A stretch of DNA of 32,800 nucleotides from Bacteroides sp. UBA7333 (lineage in GTDB: Bacteria > Bacteroidota > Bacteroidia > Bacteroidales > Bacteroidaceae), in NCBI GenBank assembly GCA_002471195.1, contig DKPN01000049.1:56843-89642 (forward strand), in the 5' to 3' direction. Positions 8,499 to 16,582 of this stretch are shown here, piece by piece (the first letter of the stretch is position 1; every line of letters starts with the position of its first letter). The notes under the pieces were generated by a model, which did no database searches, had not been told where the DNA came from, and saw nothing but the letters and a program-made list of their open reading frames with translations. Both the position numbers and the translations under genes were made by a program.

Positions 8499-10766
8499 TT
8501 ATTCGTTTGTCAATGAATAGGGTACATCACTCTCTTTAATACCACGATTCATATTGGGCTTATCGCTCATTTTAAGTTTTAAAATACCACCATTCCAAAT
8601 ATCGCTGTGTGTGATATAGTTTAATGTATAGTTGCGATTATTCAATTTGGCAGATTCTATATATACATTCTTATCAGAGTTGTGCTCTGCGTCAATTGTA
8701 AATGTTTTGCCATTTTCTAGGTGGATCTTTGCTTTTTTGAATAAGGGTGAGCCTAATACATATTGATCGGTACCCGGAGCAACAGGATAAAAACCTAGTG
8801 CGGTAAATACATACCATGCCGAAGTTTGTCCATTATCCTCATCGCCACAATAACCATCGGGAGTAGCCGAATACATACGCTTCATCACTTCGCGCAACCA
8901 ATATTGTGCCTTCCAAGGTTGTCCTGCGTAGTTGTATAGATAAATCATATGCTGAATTGGCTGATTACCATGAGCATAGTTGCCCATATTCATGATTGTC
9001 ATTTCGCGTATCTCATGTATCACATGGCCGTAATAGCTTTCATCGTAAATAGGTGGAACAGCAAATACAGAATCAAGCATATTTACGAATTCATCTTTAC
9101 CTCCCATTAGGTCGATTAATCCTTGAGGATCATGAAATACTGACCATGAATAGTGCCAACTATTTCCTTCGGTGAAAGCATCGCCCCATTTAAGTGGAGA
9201 GAAAGGTGTAACAAAGCTGCCATCTTGATTGCGGCCACGCATCAGTTTTGTTTCTTTATCGAATAGCTTTTTATAGTTATATGCTCGTTTTTTCCAATAT
9301 TCAATCTCTTCTTTTGGTTTTTTGAGTTCTTTAGCCAATTGATATATGCACCAATCGTTGTAGGCATATTCTAAGCTGCGAGCTGCGTTTTCGTGTATGT
9401 TTACATCGTAAGGGACATAGCCGAGTTGATTGTAATATTCGTAGCCCAAACGACCTGTAGAGCTAACTTCAGGATGCACATTGTTGGTACCATGTACTAA
9501 ACCTTCGTACATCGTTTCTATATCGGCCACTTTTACACCTTTCATATATGCGTCTACAAGAACGGAAGCAGAGTTATTGCCTACCATACATCCACGATGG
9601 CCGGGACTTGCCCATTCAGGAAAAAACCCACTCTCTTTGTATGTATTGATTAAGCCCTCTTGCATTTCGAGATTTCTTGAAGGATAAATCATGTTTAACA
9701 AAGGGAATAAACTACGGAAGGTATCCCAAAAACCTGTATCGGTATACATATAACCCGGTAAAACCTTTCCGTTGTATGGGCTATAATGTATTGGATTGCC
9801 GTTTTTATCATATTCGTAGAACATGCGAGGGAAGAGTAACGAACGGTATAGACATGTGTAGAAGGTGCGAAAATCATCGATAGAACCACCCTCTACTTCG
9901 ATTTTTCCTAACACCTTATTCCATTCGGCTTTACCTTGTTCTGCTACTTGCTCAATATTGTCATTGCCCAATTCTTTCATATTTAGTTCGGCTTGTTCAA
10001 GACTGATGAAAGAAGAAGCTACACGCGCTGAAATTTTTTCGCGTTTGCTGGTTTTAAAACCTACAATAGCACCTGCATGATCGCAAGTTACCTCTAAACC
10101 ATCGATATTGGCTTTACCACCATTTACCATCAATTCGTGTGTGAAAGGACGGTCGAATTGAATGATAAAATAGTTTTTAAAATTATCGGGTACACCACCG
10201 CTATTACGAGTGCTATAGCCTACTATCTGGTTTTTTTCGGGTATAATCTTAATAGACGATCCTTTGTCGAAAGCATCAATAACAACATATGAATCGTTGC
10301 TTTCGGGAAATGTGAATTGAAATAAAGCAGCACGCTCGGTAGGGGCCATTTCAACCTCTACATCATAATCGGCTAGATATACTTTGTAATAATATGGAGT
10401 GGCTGTTTCTGCTTTATGCGAGAACCAACTGGCACGTTTTTCTTCGTCGAATGTAGCATTGCCTACAACGGGCATCAACGAAAATTGTCCGTAGTCATTG
10501 ATCCAAGGACTGGGTTGATGAGTTTGTTTAAAACCTCTAATCTTATTTTCGTTGTATACGTATTGCCATCCATCACCCATTTTACCGGTTTGAGGAGTCC
10601 AAAAGTTCATTCCCCAAGGACGTGCAATAACAGGATATGTATTTCCTGCCGACAGCGCATAGGATGATTGTGTACCCATTAGTGGGTTCACGTAATGAGT
10701 CAAATCTTTGGCATGCATTAACAGTGTAAGGCAGCAAAGACAACTTAATACAAATAATTTTCTCAT
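8499..10766 (-). CDS. GH92 alpha-mannosidase, BT3990-like, predicted alpha-1,2-specific
   Basis: This is a Ca2+-dependent inverting exo-alpha-mannosidase that removes terminal mannose. The signal peptide (cut after MHA, residue 19) lacks a suitable lipobox, so it is probably periplasmic. From memory, B. thetaiotaomicron BT3990 uses Glu533 as acid, Asp642/Asp644 around the base, and Trp88, His584 and Glu585 in the +1 subsite that gives alpha-1,2 specificity. All six residues occur here at the same numbers: W88 in HQPSPWINDYG, E533 in TEGNSWHY, H584-E585 in HVIHEIREM, and D642/D644 in GDEDNGQ. This co-linearity over 755 aa argues for an orthologue-like enzyme. It is the last gene of the GH92 operon, 6 nt after its neighbour. 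The numbering of the reference is recalled, not looked up. Confidence 0.93.
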   Translation of the reverse strand: MRKLFVLSCLCCLTLLMHAKDLTHYVNPLMGTQSSYALSAGNTYPVIARPWGMNFWTPQTGKMGDGWQYVYNENKIRGFKQTHQPSPWINDYGQFSLMPVVGNATFDEEKRASWFSHKAETATPYYYKVYLADYDVEVEMAPTERAALFQFTFPESNDSYVVIDAFDKGSSIKIIPEKNQIVGYSTRNSGGVPDNFKNYFIIQFDRPFTHELMVNGGKANIDGLEVTCDHAGAIVGFKTSKREKISARVASSFISLEQAELNMKELGNDNIEQVAEQGKAEWNKVLGKIEVEGGSIDDFRTFYTCLYRSLLFPRMFYEYDKNGNPIHYSPYNGKVLPGYMYTDTGFWDTFRSLFPLLNMIYPSRNLEMQEGLINTYKESGFFPEWASPGHRGCMVGNNSASVLVDAYMKGVKVADIETMYEGLVHGTNNVHPEVSSTGRLGYEYYNQLGYVPYDVNIHENAARSLEYAYNDWCIYQLAKELKKPKEEIEYWKKRAYNYKKLFDKETKLMRGRNQDGSFVTPFSPLKWGDAFTEGNSWHYSWSVFHDPQGLIDLMGGKDEFVNMLDSVFAVPPIYDESYYGHVIHEIREMTIMNMGNYAHGNQPIQHMIYLYNYAGQPWKAQYWLREVMKRMYSATPDGYCGDEDNGQTSAWYVFTALGFYPVAPGTDQYVLGSPLFKKAKIHLENGKTFTIDAEHNSDKNVYIESAKLNNRNYTLNYITHSDIWNGGILKLKMSDKPNMNRGIKESDVPYSLTNE

Positions 10767-10772
10767 AATATT

Positions 10773-13055
10773 TTAGTTAGTTTTTTGTAATATAGTAGGT
10801 TGATTGGTCATTGAAATAATCATCTCACCGCCATTCATAATATCTTCATGATGAAAGAATGGTTTATCTAACTGTTTACCGTTTAAAACAATTTTCTCGA
10901 TATATTTATTTTCTTTTGAGTTGTTTTCTGTTCTTATTTTGAAGTTTTTATTCTGAGGTAGTTGAATTGTAACTTCATTAAACAGTGGACGACCGATAGA
11001 ATATACCGGATTGCCGGGTGCAACTTGATAGAATCCCATAGAGTTGAGGATATACCATGCCGACATTTGTCCGCAATCTTCATTGCCGGACAATCCGTCG
11101 GGTGCATTGAAATATTGTGTTTGAAACACACTATCAATTAACTCTTGTGTGCGCCAAGGTTTGTCTATATAATTGTACATGTGAATAATATGATGACTTG
11201 GTTCGTTACCATGTGCATATTGACCTATCAATCCGGTAATATCGGCTGATACCATTTCACCTTCTAAAGCCGATTCGGCTGTAAAGAGGGAGTCTAATTT
11301 GGCTGAAAAAGCCTCTTTACCACCCATTAAACTTACCAACCCTTCCACATCATGTGGTACAAACCATGTCCATTGCCATGCAGTACCTTCGCAATAATCA
11401 TCATCACGGTGGTTAGAAGCACGTGGATTGAATGGAGTTCTCCATTCACCTTTAGAGTTTTTGCCTCGCATAAACCCTGTCGATTTATCAAAATAGTGTT
11501 CGTAAGCTTTTCCGAATTGGCTGTATTTCTCATAATTGGCACTATCGCCCAGTGCTTTTGCAAACTGTGCGATACACCAATCATCGTATGCAAACTCTAA
11601 TGCTTTGGCTACCGACTCATTGTCTTTATCGTTAGGAACATAGCCCAATGTGTTTTTATAATACTTAGCCATTGGCATAAGATGAGGTAGTACTAAGTCG
11701 GGACAAATGATTCCTGTAGTATCGTATTCGGCCGCACGTATTGATGCTTCAAAAGCTTTCTGCACATCAAAGTCGCGACTACCTTTCATATAGGCATCTA
11801 CTATCACCGGAACCGCATGATAACCAATCATTGTTCCTGTATAGCCCGAAGCCAAATCCCACATAGGCAGTATACCGCCTTCATCGTGTTTTTTAAGCAA
11901 TGATCTGATGAATTGATTGTTTAGATCGGGGTCGATAATTGTTAGTAAAGGATGAAGTGCTCTAAATGTATCCCATAAAGAGAATACTGTATAGGTAGGG
12001 TTTTCTTCGTCTGTTTGATGAATTTTTTGATCTTGCCCTAAATAACGTCCATCGACATCAGTAAAAATGTTGGGACTTATAGCCGTGTGATACATCGCCG
12101 AATAGAAAATCTCTTTCTGATCATTATTATCTGTTTGAATATCTATTTTAGATAAATACTTATTCCAATCGGCTTTCGCATCGGTACGTACTTTCTCAAA
12201 ATTCCAAGTGGGAATCTCTGTTTCGAGATTGGCTTTAGCTCCTTCTATGTCGACTGCCGATATACCTATCTTAGCCAATACCTCTTCATCTTGCGAAGTA
12301 GCAAATTGAAGTAATGCTTTTTTTAATGCATATGGCTTGCCATTGTCCAACGTAATAGTATCGTCAATGATTTGATGAACAAATGGTTTGGAAAACTTAG
12401 CATAGAAATATACGGGTTGCTCAAATGTCCAATATTCGGTTTTTTTACTTCCTACAATTTCAGTATTACTAATCACTTGGATATCCATCATCAGATTATT
12501 TTGTCTTTGCAAACTATAATCCATATCGATAATGAATCCTGCGTTATCACTTTTAGGGAAGGTGTATCGATGAATAGCAGCACGCTTTGTAGCTGACAAT
12601 TCGGCTTTTACACCATATGTATCTAGAAAGACGGAATAATATCCGGGTTCAGCTATTTCGGTATCGTGTGAGAACGATGATGCATAAGGTAATTGTTGGC
12701 TTTTCGAATCTGTCGATACATATTTTTGTTCGCCAACTGTAGGCATAATCAGAATATCGCCATAATCGCAACAGCCGGTTCCACTGACATGTGTATGTGA
12801 GAAGCCATTGATGAGGCTATCGCTAAAATGATAACCCGAACAAGCATCCCAACCATCGATACGAGTGTCGGGACTGGGTTGAATCATACCATTAGGAACA
12901 ACTGCTCCCGGAAAAGTATGTCCATGTCCTCCCGTCCCGATGAATGGATTTACATACTCGGTATAATCAACTGTCGTATCTTTCTGGGTTTTATTGCACG
13001 ATGAAAATGATAATAATGCACCAATGCAACTCACAATTATGATATTATATTTCAT
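10773..13055 (-). CDS. GH92 family alpha-mannosidase, lipoprotein
   Basis: The start at 13055 gives 760 aa and a lipoprotein signal ending FSSC (Cys20). The longer frame from 13112 would add 19 residues and overlap the preceding gene, so it is rejected. Family motifs are clear: NPFIGTGGHGHTFPGAVVPNG at 36-56, HTHVSGTGCCDYGD at 87-100, SLWDTFRALHPL at 359-370, EGTAWQW with the likely acid E556, GQYAHGNEPSHH at 611-622, and GNEDCGQMSAWY with the likely base D660. Compared with the BT3990-like paralogue, the Trp88 position is Gly and the His-Glu pair is missing, so a linkage other than alpha-1,2 is predicted. The lipid anchor places it in the outer membrane or at the surface. It lies 19 nt after the upstream GH92 gene. 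Confidence 0.93.
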   Translation of the reverse strand: MKYNIIIVSCIGALLSFSSCNKTQKDTTVDYTEYVNPFIGTGGHGHTFPGAVVPNGMIQPSPDTRIDGWDACSGYHFSDSLINGFSHTHVSGTGCCDYGDILIMPTVGEQKYVSTDSKSQQLPYASSFSHDTEIAEPGYYSVFLDTYGVKAELSATKRAAIHRYTFPKSDNAGFIIDMDYSLQRQNNLMMDIQVISNTEIVGSKKTEYWTFEQPVYFYAKFSKPFVHQIIDDTITLDNGKPYALKKALLQFATSQDEEVLAKIGISAVDIEGAKANLETEIPTWNFEKVRTDAKADWNKYLSKIDIQTDNNDQKEIFYSAMYHTAISPNIFTDVDGRYLGQDQKIHQTDEENPTYTVFSLWDTFRALHPLLTIIDPDLNNQFIRSLLKKHDEGGILPMWDLASGYTGTMIGYHAVPVIVDAYMKGSRDFDVQKAFEASIRAAEYDTTGIICPDLVLPHLMPMAKYYKNTLGYVPNDKDNESVAKALEFAYDDWCIAQFAKALGDSANYEKYSQFGKAYEHYFDKSTGFMRGKNSKGEWRTPFNPRASNHRDDDYCEGTAWQWTWFVPHDVEGLVSLMGGKEAFSAKLDSLFTAESALEGEMVSADITGLIGQYAHGNEPSHHIIHMYNYIDKPWRTQELIDSVFQTQYFNAPDGLSGNEDCGQMSAWYILNSMGFYQVAPGNPVYSIGRPLFNEVTIQLPQNKNFKIRTENNSKENKYIEKIVLNGKQLDKPFFHHEDIMNGGEMIISMTNQPTILQKTN

Positions 13056-13074
13056 ATAGAATCTGTTTGATAGT

Positions 13075-15285
13075 TTATTTTGATTTCGGTTCAGATTGCA
13101 TGTCGAATACAATGGTTGCTCCGTTCATAATCTGATCGTGTGTGATCTGGGTTTTATCGTAAGGTTTTCCATCGATAGTGATTCCATTCACATATATATT
13201 TTCTTTCGATACATTTGGAGCCAATATGGTTAATGTTTTGCCATTGGCCAACTTTAATTTTAATTCAGGAAATAGAGGGGCGCCTAGTTCGTAAACTCCA
13301 CCTATAGGATTGACAGGGTAAAATCCCATCGCACTAAAAATATACCAGGCCGACATTTGGCCACAGTCTTCGTTTCCACAAAGCCCGTCGGGTGTATTGC
13401 GGTATAGTTCGTTCATGACTTTCGATATATAATATTGTGTTTTTTCGGGAGCATCTACCGCATTGTATAAATAGATAACATGGTGACTGGGTTCGTTGCC
13501 ATGTGCATACTGCCCAATCATTCCCGTACTGAATATCGGTAAATCTTCGTCGGCGGTAGGATTGTAAGTAAACATGCTATCTAACTTTTGTTCGAAGCGT
13601 TGTTTACCACCCATCAAATCAATCAAGTCATTAATATTATGTTGCACCGACCATAGATATTGCCAACCATTGCTTTCGCATATATATTCAGTATATTCAT
13701 CGGGCGAGAAGTTTTTTTGGAAATTTCCTTTGCTGTCTTTGGGTTGCATAAAGCCGTTTTCTTTATTAAAGACATTACGATAGTTTTCGGAGCGTTTATA
13801 AAACTCCTTTGCAATATCTGTTTTGCCCATTTGTTGAGCCATTACTGCAATGCAATAATCATCGAAAGCGTATTCTAATGTTTTTGATAATGACCAGTTT
13901 TCGGCATTATGTTCGTCTTCTTGATTGAAAGGTATATACCCCAATTCTTTATACTGTTTGATTCCGCGATACGAATCAATATTGGCTGTTGCCACACAAG
14001 CCTCTAATGCTTTTTCGGCATCGAAGTTTCCAATACCTTTTAGATAAGCATCTACAATAACGGGCACCGAGTGGTATCCGATCATCATATCTGTTTCGTA
14101 TCCATAAAAGTTCCATACGGGCAAACGTCCGTTTTGATCGTAAAAAGCCAAGAACGATTTAACCATGTCGTTAACGCGTTCGGGTTGTGTATAGGTAAAC
14201 AGTGGGTGTGAGGCTCTGTATGTATCCCATAAAGAAAAAGTACTGTAGTTGATGCCACCATCTGTTTTATGGATGTTTCCATCGGGTCCGTAATACGAAC
14301 CATCTACATCACTATATATGGTAGGTGCCAACATGCTGTGATATAATGCAGTATAAAAATTAACTTGATCATCTTTTGAACCTCCATTAATGTTGATTTT
14401 TCCTAATTCGCTATTCCATAATTTTTTTGTATAGGCTAGGTATTTATCAAAATCGTTGGTGGGGACTTCGGCCAAAAGGTTGTTCATGGCTCCCTCCATA
14501 CTTACTCCCGATAGAGAAGTAGCCACCTCTATTTGTTCGCCCGGTGTGGTAGTGTAGTTGAATTGTGCTATATAAGAAGTACCGTCGGGTTGATTTTCTC
14601 TGATGATAGGTAGCGTGTCAAGTTGAACAGAGGCGAAAGGTTTCGAGAAGCGACTCACGAAGTATACCTTTTGTCCTTTTGCCCATCCGTTTGAAAAGCG
14701 ATATCCTTTTATCGTTACTGAGTCAACAACTTCAATATATGTATCGTCGGTTGCATCCCAGTTCATTGCTTTGCGTAAATTCAATATAACAGCAGCTTCG
14801 CCTCCGGGGAACGTATATCTTTGGATACCGGTTCTCTCGGTTGCCGTAAGTTCCACCCATATATTATAATCGGTTAGGTGCACTTTGTAATAACCCGCCG
14901 AAGCCTCTTCTTTGTCATGGGTAAATTTAGAGTGAATTCCTAATGGTTCTTCTGCTTTTTTATAAGGAAGTGTGACAGGCATAAACGATATGTCATATAA
15001 ATCGCCTGCACCGGTTCCCGATAAGTGTGTATGGCTAAATCCTGCAATGGTGCTGTCGGGATAATAGTATCCTGCAATTCTATCCCATCCGGGTAGACCA
15101 TTGTCGGGACTCAATTGAACCATACCAAATGGTGCCTGTGCACCCGGATATGTATTGCCTGTAAAATCAGTACCAATAAATGGATTCACGATACCAGCGT
15201 AATCTTTGTCTACATCGTTCGACCGATTTGTACAGCTTAAAAATAGTAATAGTGATAAAGATAAAAACAAGGTTTTTAATTTCAT
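13075..15285 (-). CDS. GH92 family alpha-mannosidase, lipoprotein
   Basis: First gene of the - strand operon. The lipoprotein signal ends FLSC with Cys18. GH92 motifs appear in order: NPFIGTDFTGNTYPGAQAPFG at 34-54, HTHLSGTGAGDLYD at 85-98, SLWDTYRASHPLF at 351-363, ESNGWQYLW with the likely catalytic acid E537, GQYAHGNEPSHH at 591-602, and GNEDCGQMSAWYIF with the likely base D640. The length of 736 aa is normal. As in the next gene, the aligned BT3990 Trp88 position is Gly and no His-Glu pair precedes the GQYAHGN block, so its linkage preference should differ from the third enzyme. It probably trims mannose from glycans at the outer membrane for import by the SusCD pair encoded on the other strand. 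Confidence 0.93.
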   Translation of the reverse strand: MKLKTLFLSLSLLLFLSCTNRSNDVDKDYAGIVNPFIGTDFTGNTYPGAQAPFGMVQLSPDNGLPGWDRIAGYYYPDSTIAGFSHTHLSGTGAGDLYDISFMPVTLPYKKAEEPLGIHSKFTHDKEEASAGYYKVHLTDYNIWVELTATERTGIQRYTFPGGEAAVILNLRKAMNWDATDDTYIEVVDSVTIKGYRFSNGWAKGQKVYFVSRFSKPFASVQLDTLPIIRENQPDGTSYIAQFNYTTTPGEQIEVATSLSGVSMEGAMNNLLAEVPTNDFDKYLAYTKKLWNSELGKININGGSKDDQVNFYTALYHSMLAPTIYSDVDGSYYGPDGNIHKTDGGINYSTFSLWDTYRASHPLFTYTQPERVNDMVKSFLAFYDQNGRLPVWNFYGYETDMMIGYHSVPVIVDAYLKGIGNFDAEKALEACVATANIDSYRGIKQYKELGYIPFNQEDEHNAENWSLSKTLEYAFDDYCIAVMAQQMGKTDIAKEFYKRSENYRNVFNKENGFMQPKDSKGNFQKNFSPDEYTEYICESNGWQYLWSVQHNINDLIDLMGGKQRFEQKLDSMFTYNPTADEDLPIFSTGMIGQYAHGNEPSHHVIYLYNAVDAPEKTQYYISKVMNELYRNTPDGLCGNEDCGQMSAWYIFSAMGFYPVNPIGGVYELGAPLFPELKLKLANGKTLTILAPNVSKENIYVNGITIDGKPYDKTQITHDQIMNGATIVFDMQSEPKSK

Positions 15286-15491
15286 TGAATGTATTTTTAG
15301 TTATTATTTTTCTGTTTATATAAAATAGATATTATCGTTATAACTGCGTGGAGTTATTTTTCATTTATCTGTTTTTATAGTATATATCCATATTCGTGTT
15401 AATACTCATGAATTTAACGTTTAAAAGTGTATTCTTGTTGAATGATATAGTCTCAAAAAAACTTCGCTACCGTTTAATTCTTAGTTAAATA

Positions 15492-15499
15492 CAAATATA
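15492..15499 (-). promoter_or_regulatory. Promoter -7 box of the GH92 operon (TATATTTG)
   Basis: On the minus strand the sequence reads TATATTTG, an exact fit to the Bacteroidota -7 element TAnnTTTG. It would start a transcript near 15485 with a leader of about 200 nt before the first GH92 gene. No TTG is present at the usual -33 distance, so an activator may be needed; that is inference. Confidence 0.5.
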
Positions 15500-15786
15500 G
15501 TTCGTTTTAGCTCTTTGTGTATTGCTCTGATTATTAATTACTATTAATAAACAACTAAGGTATATTTATATACTTACTCTATATTGCGATTATTTATAAA
15601 ATTATTAATCATATTTTATTTATTAACACTCTTTCGGTTTGCTGTGAGGCTGTTTTGTTTCTTGATGTCGATTTTTTTGATTGATGAATTATTGTGGATT
15701 GTTAACGTTTTATGTTCGTGTTTCGAAATAATTCATCTTGCCATTTAAAGTATTGATAAATCACAGGTTACTTGTTGATATCTATG

Positions 15787-15819
15787 TTGTTAAATGTCGA
15801 TAATTATATTGTTAAATGT
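15787..15819. repeat. Direct repeat of TTGTTAAATGT at 22-bp spacing
   Basis: Two identical 11-bp copies start at 15787 and 15809, two helical turns apart. AraC-type proteins, including the output domain of hybrid two-component regulators, bind direct repeats at about this spacing, so these are possible operator half-sites. In such AT-rich sequence chance is a real alternative. Confidence 0.35.
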
Positions 15820-15873
15820 TATGCTTTTGAACTATGATAGTCAATGTAAATCAATGCTCTGATATCTCTGATG

Positions 15874-16016
15874 TATTTTTGTATGTAAACTTAAAATGAC
15901 ATTTTGAGAATGGTTTATGTTGAAAATGTTGTTGTGGTCGTTGTAATAGCATTAAATATATGTTATTTTTAATCAAGCTGTATCATTTTGTCACTACTTG
16001 AGACAAAATGTTTTTA
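15874..16016 (+). ncRNA. Candidate small RNA unit (promoter box to terminator hairpin)
   Basis: A TATTTTTG at 15874-15881 fits TAnnTTTG and would start a transcript near 15887. It would end at the hairpin at 15984-16010, giving about 130 nt. The first part includes a short dyad, aaaatg/cattt around 15893-15905. No open frame of note and no similarity to a known RNA family is recognised, and the -33 TTG is absent. The call rests only on the pairing of a promoter-like box with a terminator-like hairpin. Confidence 0.3.
15984..16015 (+). terminator. Terminator-like hairpin inside the divergent spacer
   Basis: cattttgtc (15984-15992) pairs perfectly with gacaaaatg (16002-16010) over 9 bp with a 9-nt loop, and is followed directly by ttttt. 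On the opposite strand there is no T-tract, so it would act on a plus-strand transcript. No protein gene on the plus strand lies upstream in this spacer. Confidence 0.5.
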
Positions 16017-16463
16017 GTTGTTGTATTGATAAAGTGTATTTAAAATGATCTAAATAATAAATATTAGTGATTTTGTATGGGCTTTAACTGAATAAATAAA
16101 AGTAAAATCCCTTTTAAATGATTTATAATGTAATTTTTTCATTTGAATTTATCATTAACAATGTAGCATGTTTTTTTGTGAATATGCTATATTAAAGTCA
16201 AATTGTAAATGGCTGGATGAGCTTCTGTTTTTTCACTTTTTGTGTTAAACAAATTAAATAATAATGATAATGGTTTTGCTTATGTCATTGTTTTAAAGTG
16301 CTAATATATTTGATAAAAGTGTTATATAGTAATTTAATGCTTGTGTAATTATCTATTTTGTAAATGCGCAGATGATCTATGCTTTCAAAATGTTACAATA
16401 TCGGTGTCTTTGTTTGTGTTTACATAAATGAACATAAGTATTGTCTAATTAACTAAAGTGTGT

Positions 16464-16494
16464 TTGTGTGTTTTTGTAAAGTGTCGTATCTTTG
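16464..16494 (+). promoter_or_regulatory. Promoter of the second SusC operon (TTG...TATCTTTG)
   Basis: TATCTTTG at 16487-16494 is an exact TAnnTTTG -7 box. A TTG at 16464-16466 lies 20 nt upstream, the expected spacing for the Bacteroidota -33 element. The transcript should start near 16500, giving a leader of about 80 nt. This is the best promoter in the window. Confidence 0.8.
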
Positions 16495-16501
16495 CACAAT
16501 A

Positions 16502-16523
16502 ATTATAATCGGCGGATTATAAT
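16502..16523 (+). promoter_or_regulatory. Stem-loop at the predicted 5' end of the SusC operon mRNA
   Basis: attataatc (16502-16510) pairs perfectly with gattataat (16515-16523) around a ggcg tetraloop. It begins within a few bases of the predicted transcription start, so it would sit at the 5' end of the message. Such hairpins can slow decay from the 5' end; that role is inference. Confidence 0.5.
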
Positions 16524-16582
16524 AACAAACACAAAATAAAAATCATTTTTAAATATAACTTAACGATAAAACAGAATTACTA

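Larger units (their letters stand above)
15286..16582. other. 1.3-kb divergent regulatory spacer without protein genes
   Basis: The spacer lies between the divergent GH92 operon and the second SusC operon and is very AT-rich. No convincing coding frame is seen. Features listed separately are a minus-strand promoter, a 22-bp-spaced direct repeat, a candidate small RNA with a terminator-like hairpin, and the plus-strand promoter with a 5'-end hairpin. A weak 6-bp stem (ataact/agttat, 15340-15357, then tttt) and a 6-bp stem (tagcat/atgcta, 16164-16189) were also seen. The length is unusual compared with the tight gene spacing elsewhere in the window. Confidence 0.6.

Noticed and set aside
13056..13112. 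N-terminal extension of the middle GH92 gene overlapping its upstream neighbour
   Set aside because: The extra 19 residues precede a complete lipoprotein signal that starts at 13055, so the internal ATG is the better start.
15340..15361. ataact/agttat stem followed by tttt as a terminator
   Set aside because: A 6-bp AT-rich stem is too weak, and no plus-strand gene precedes it.
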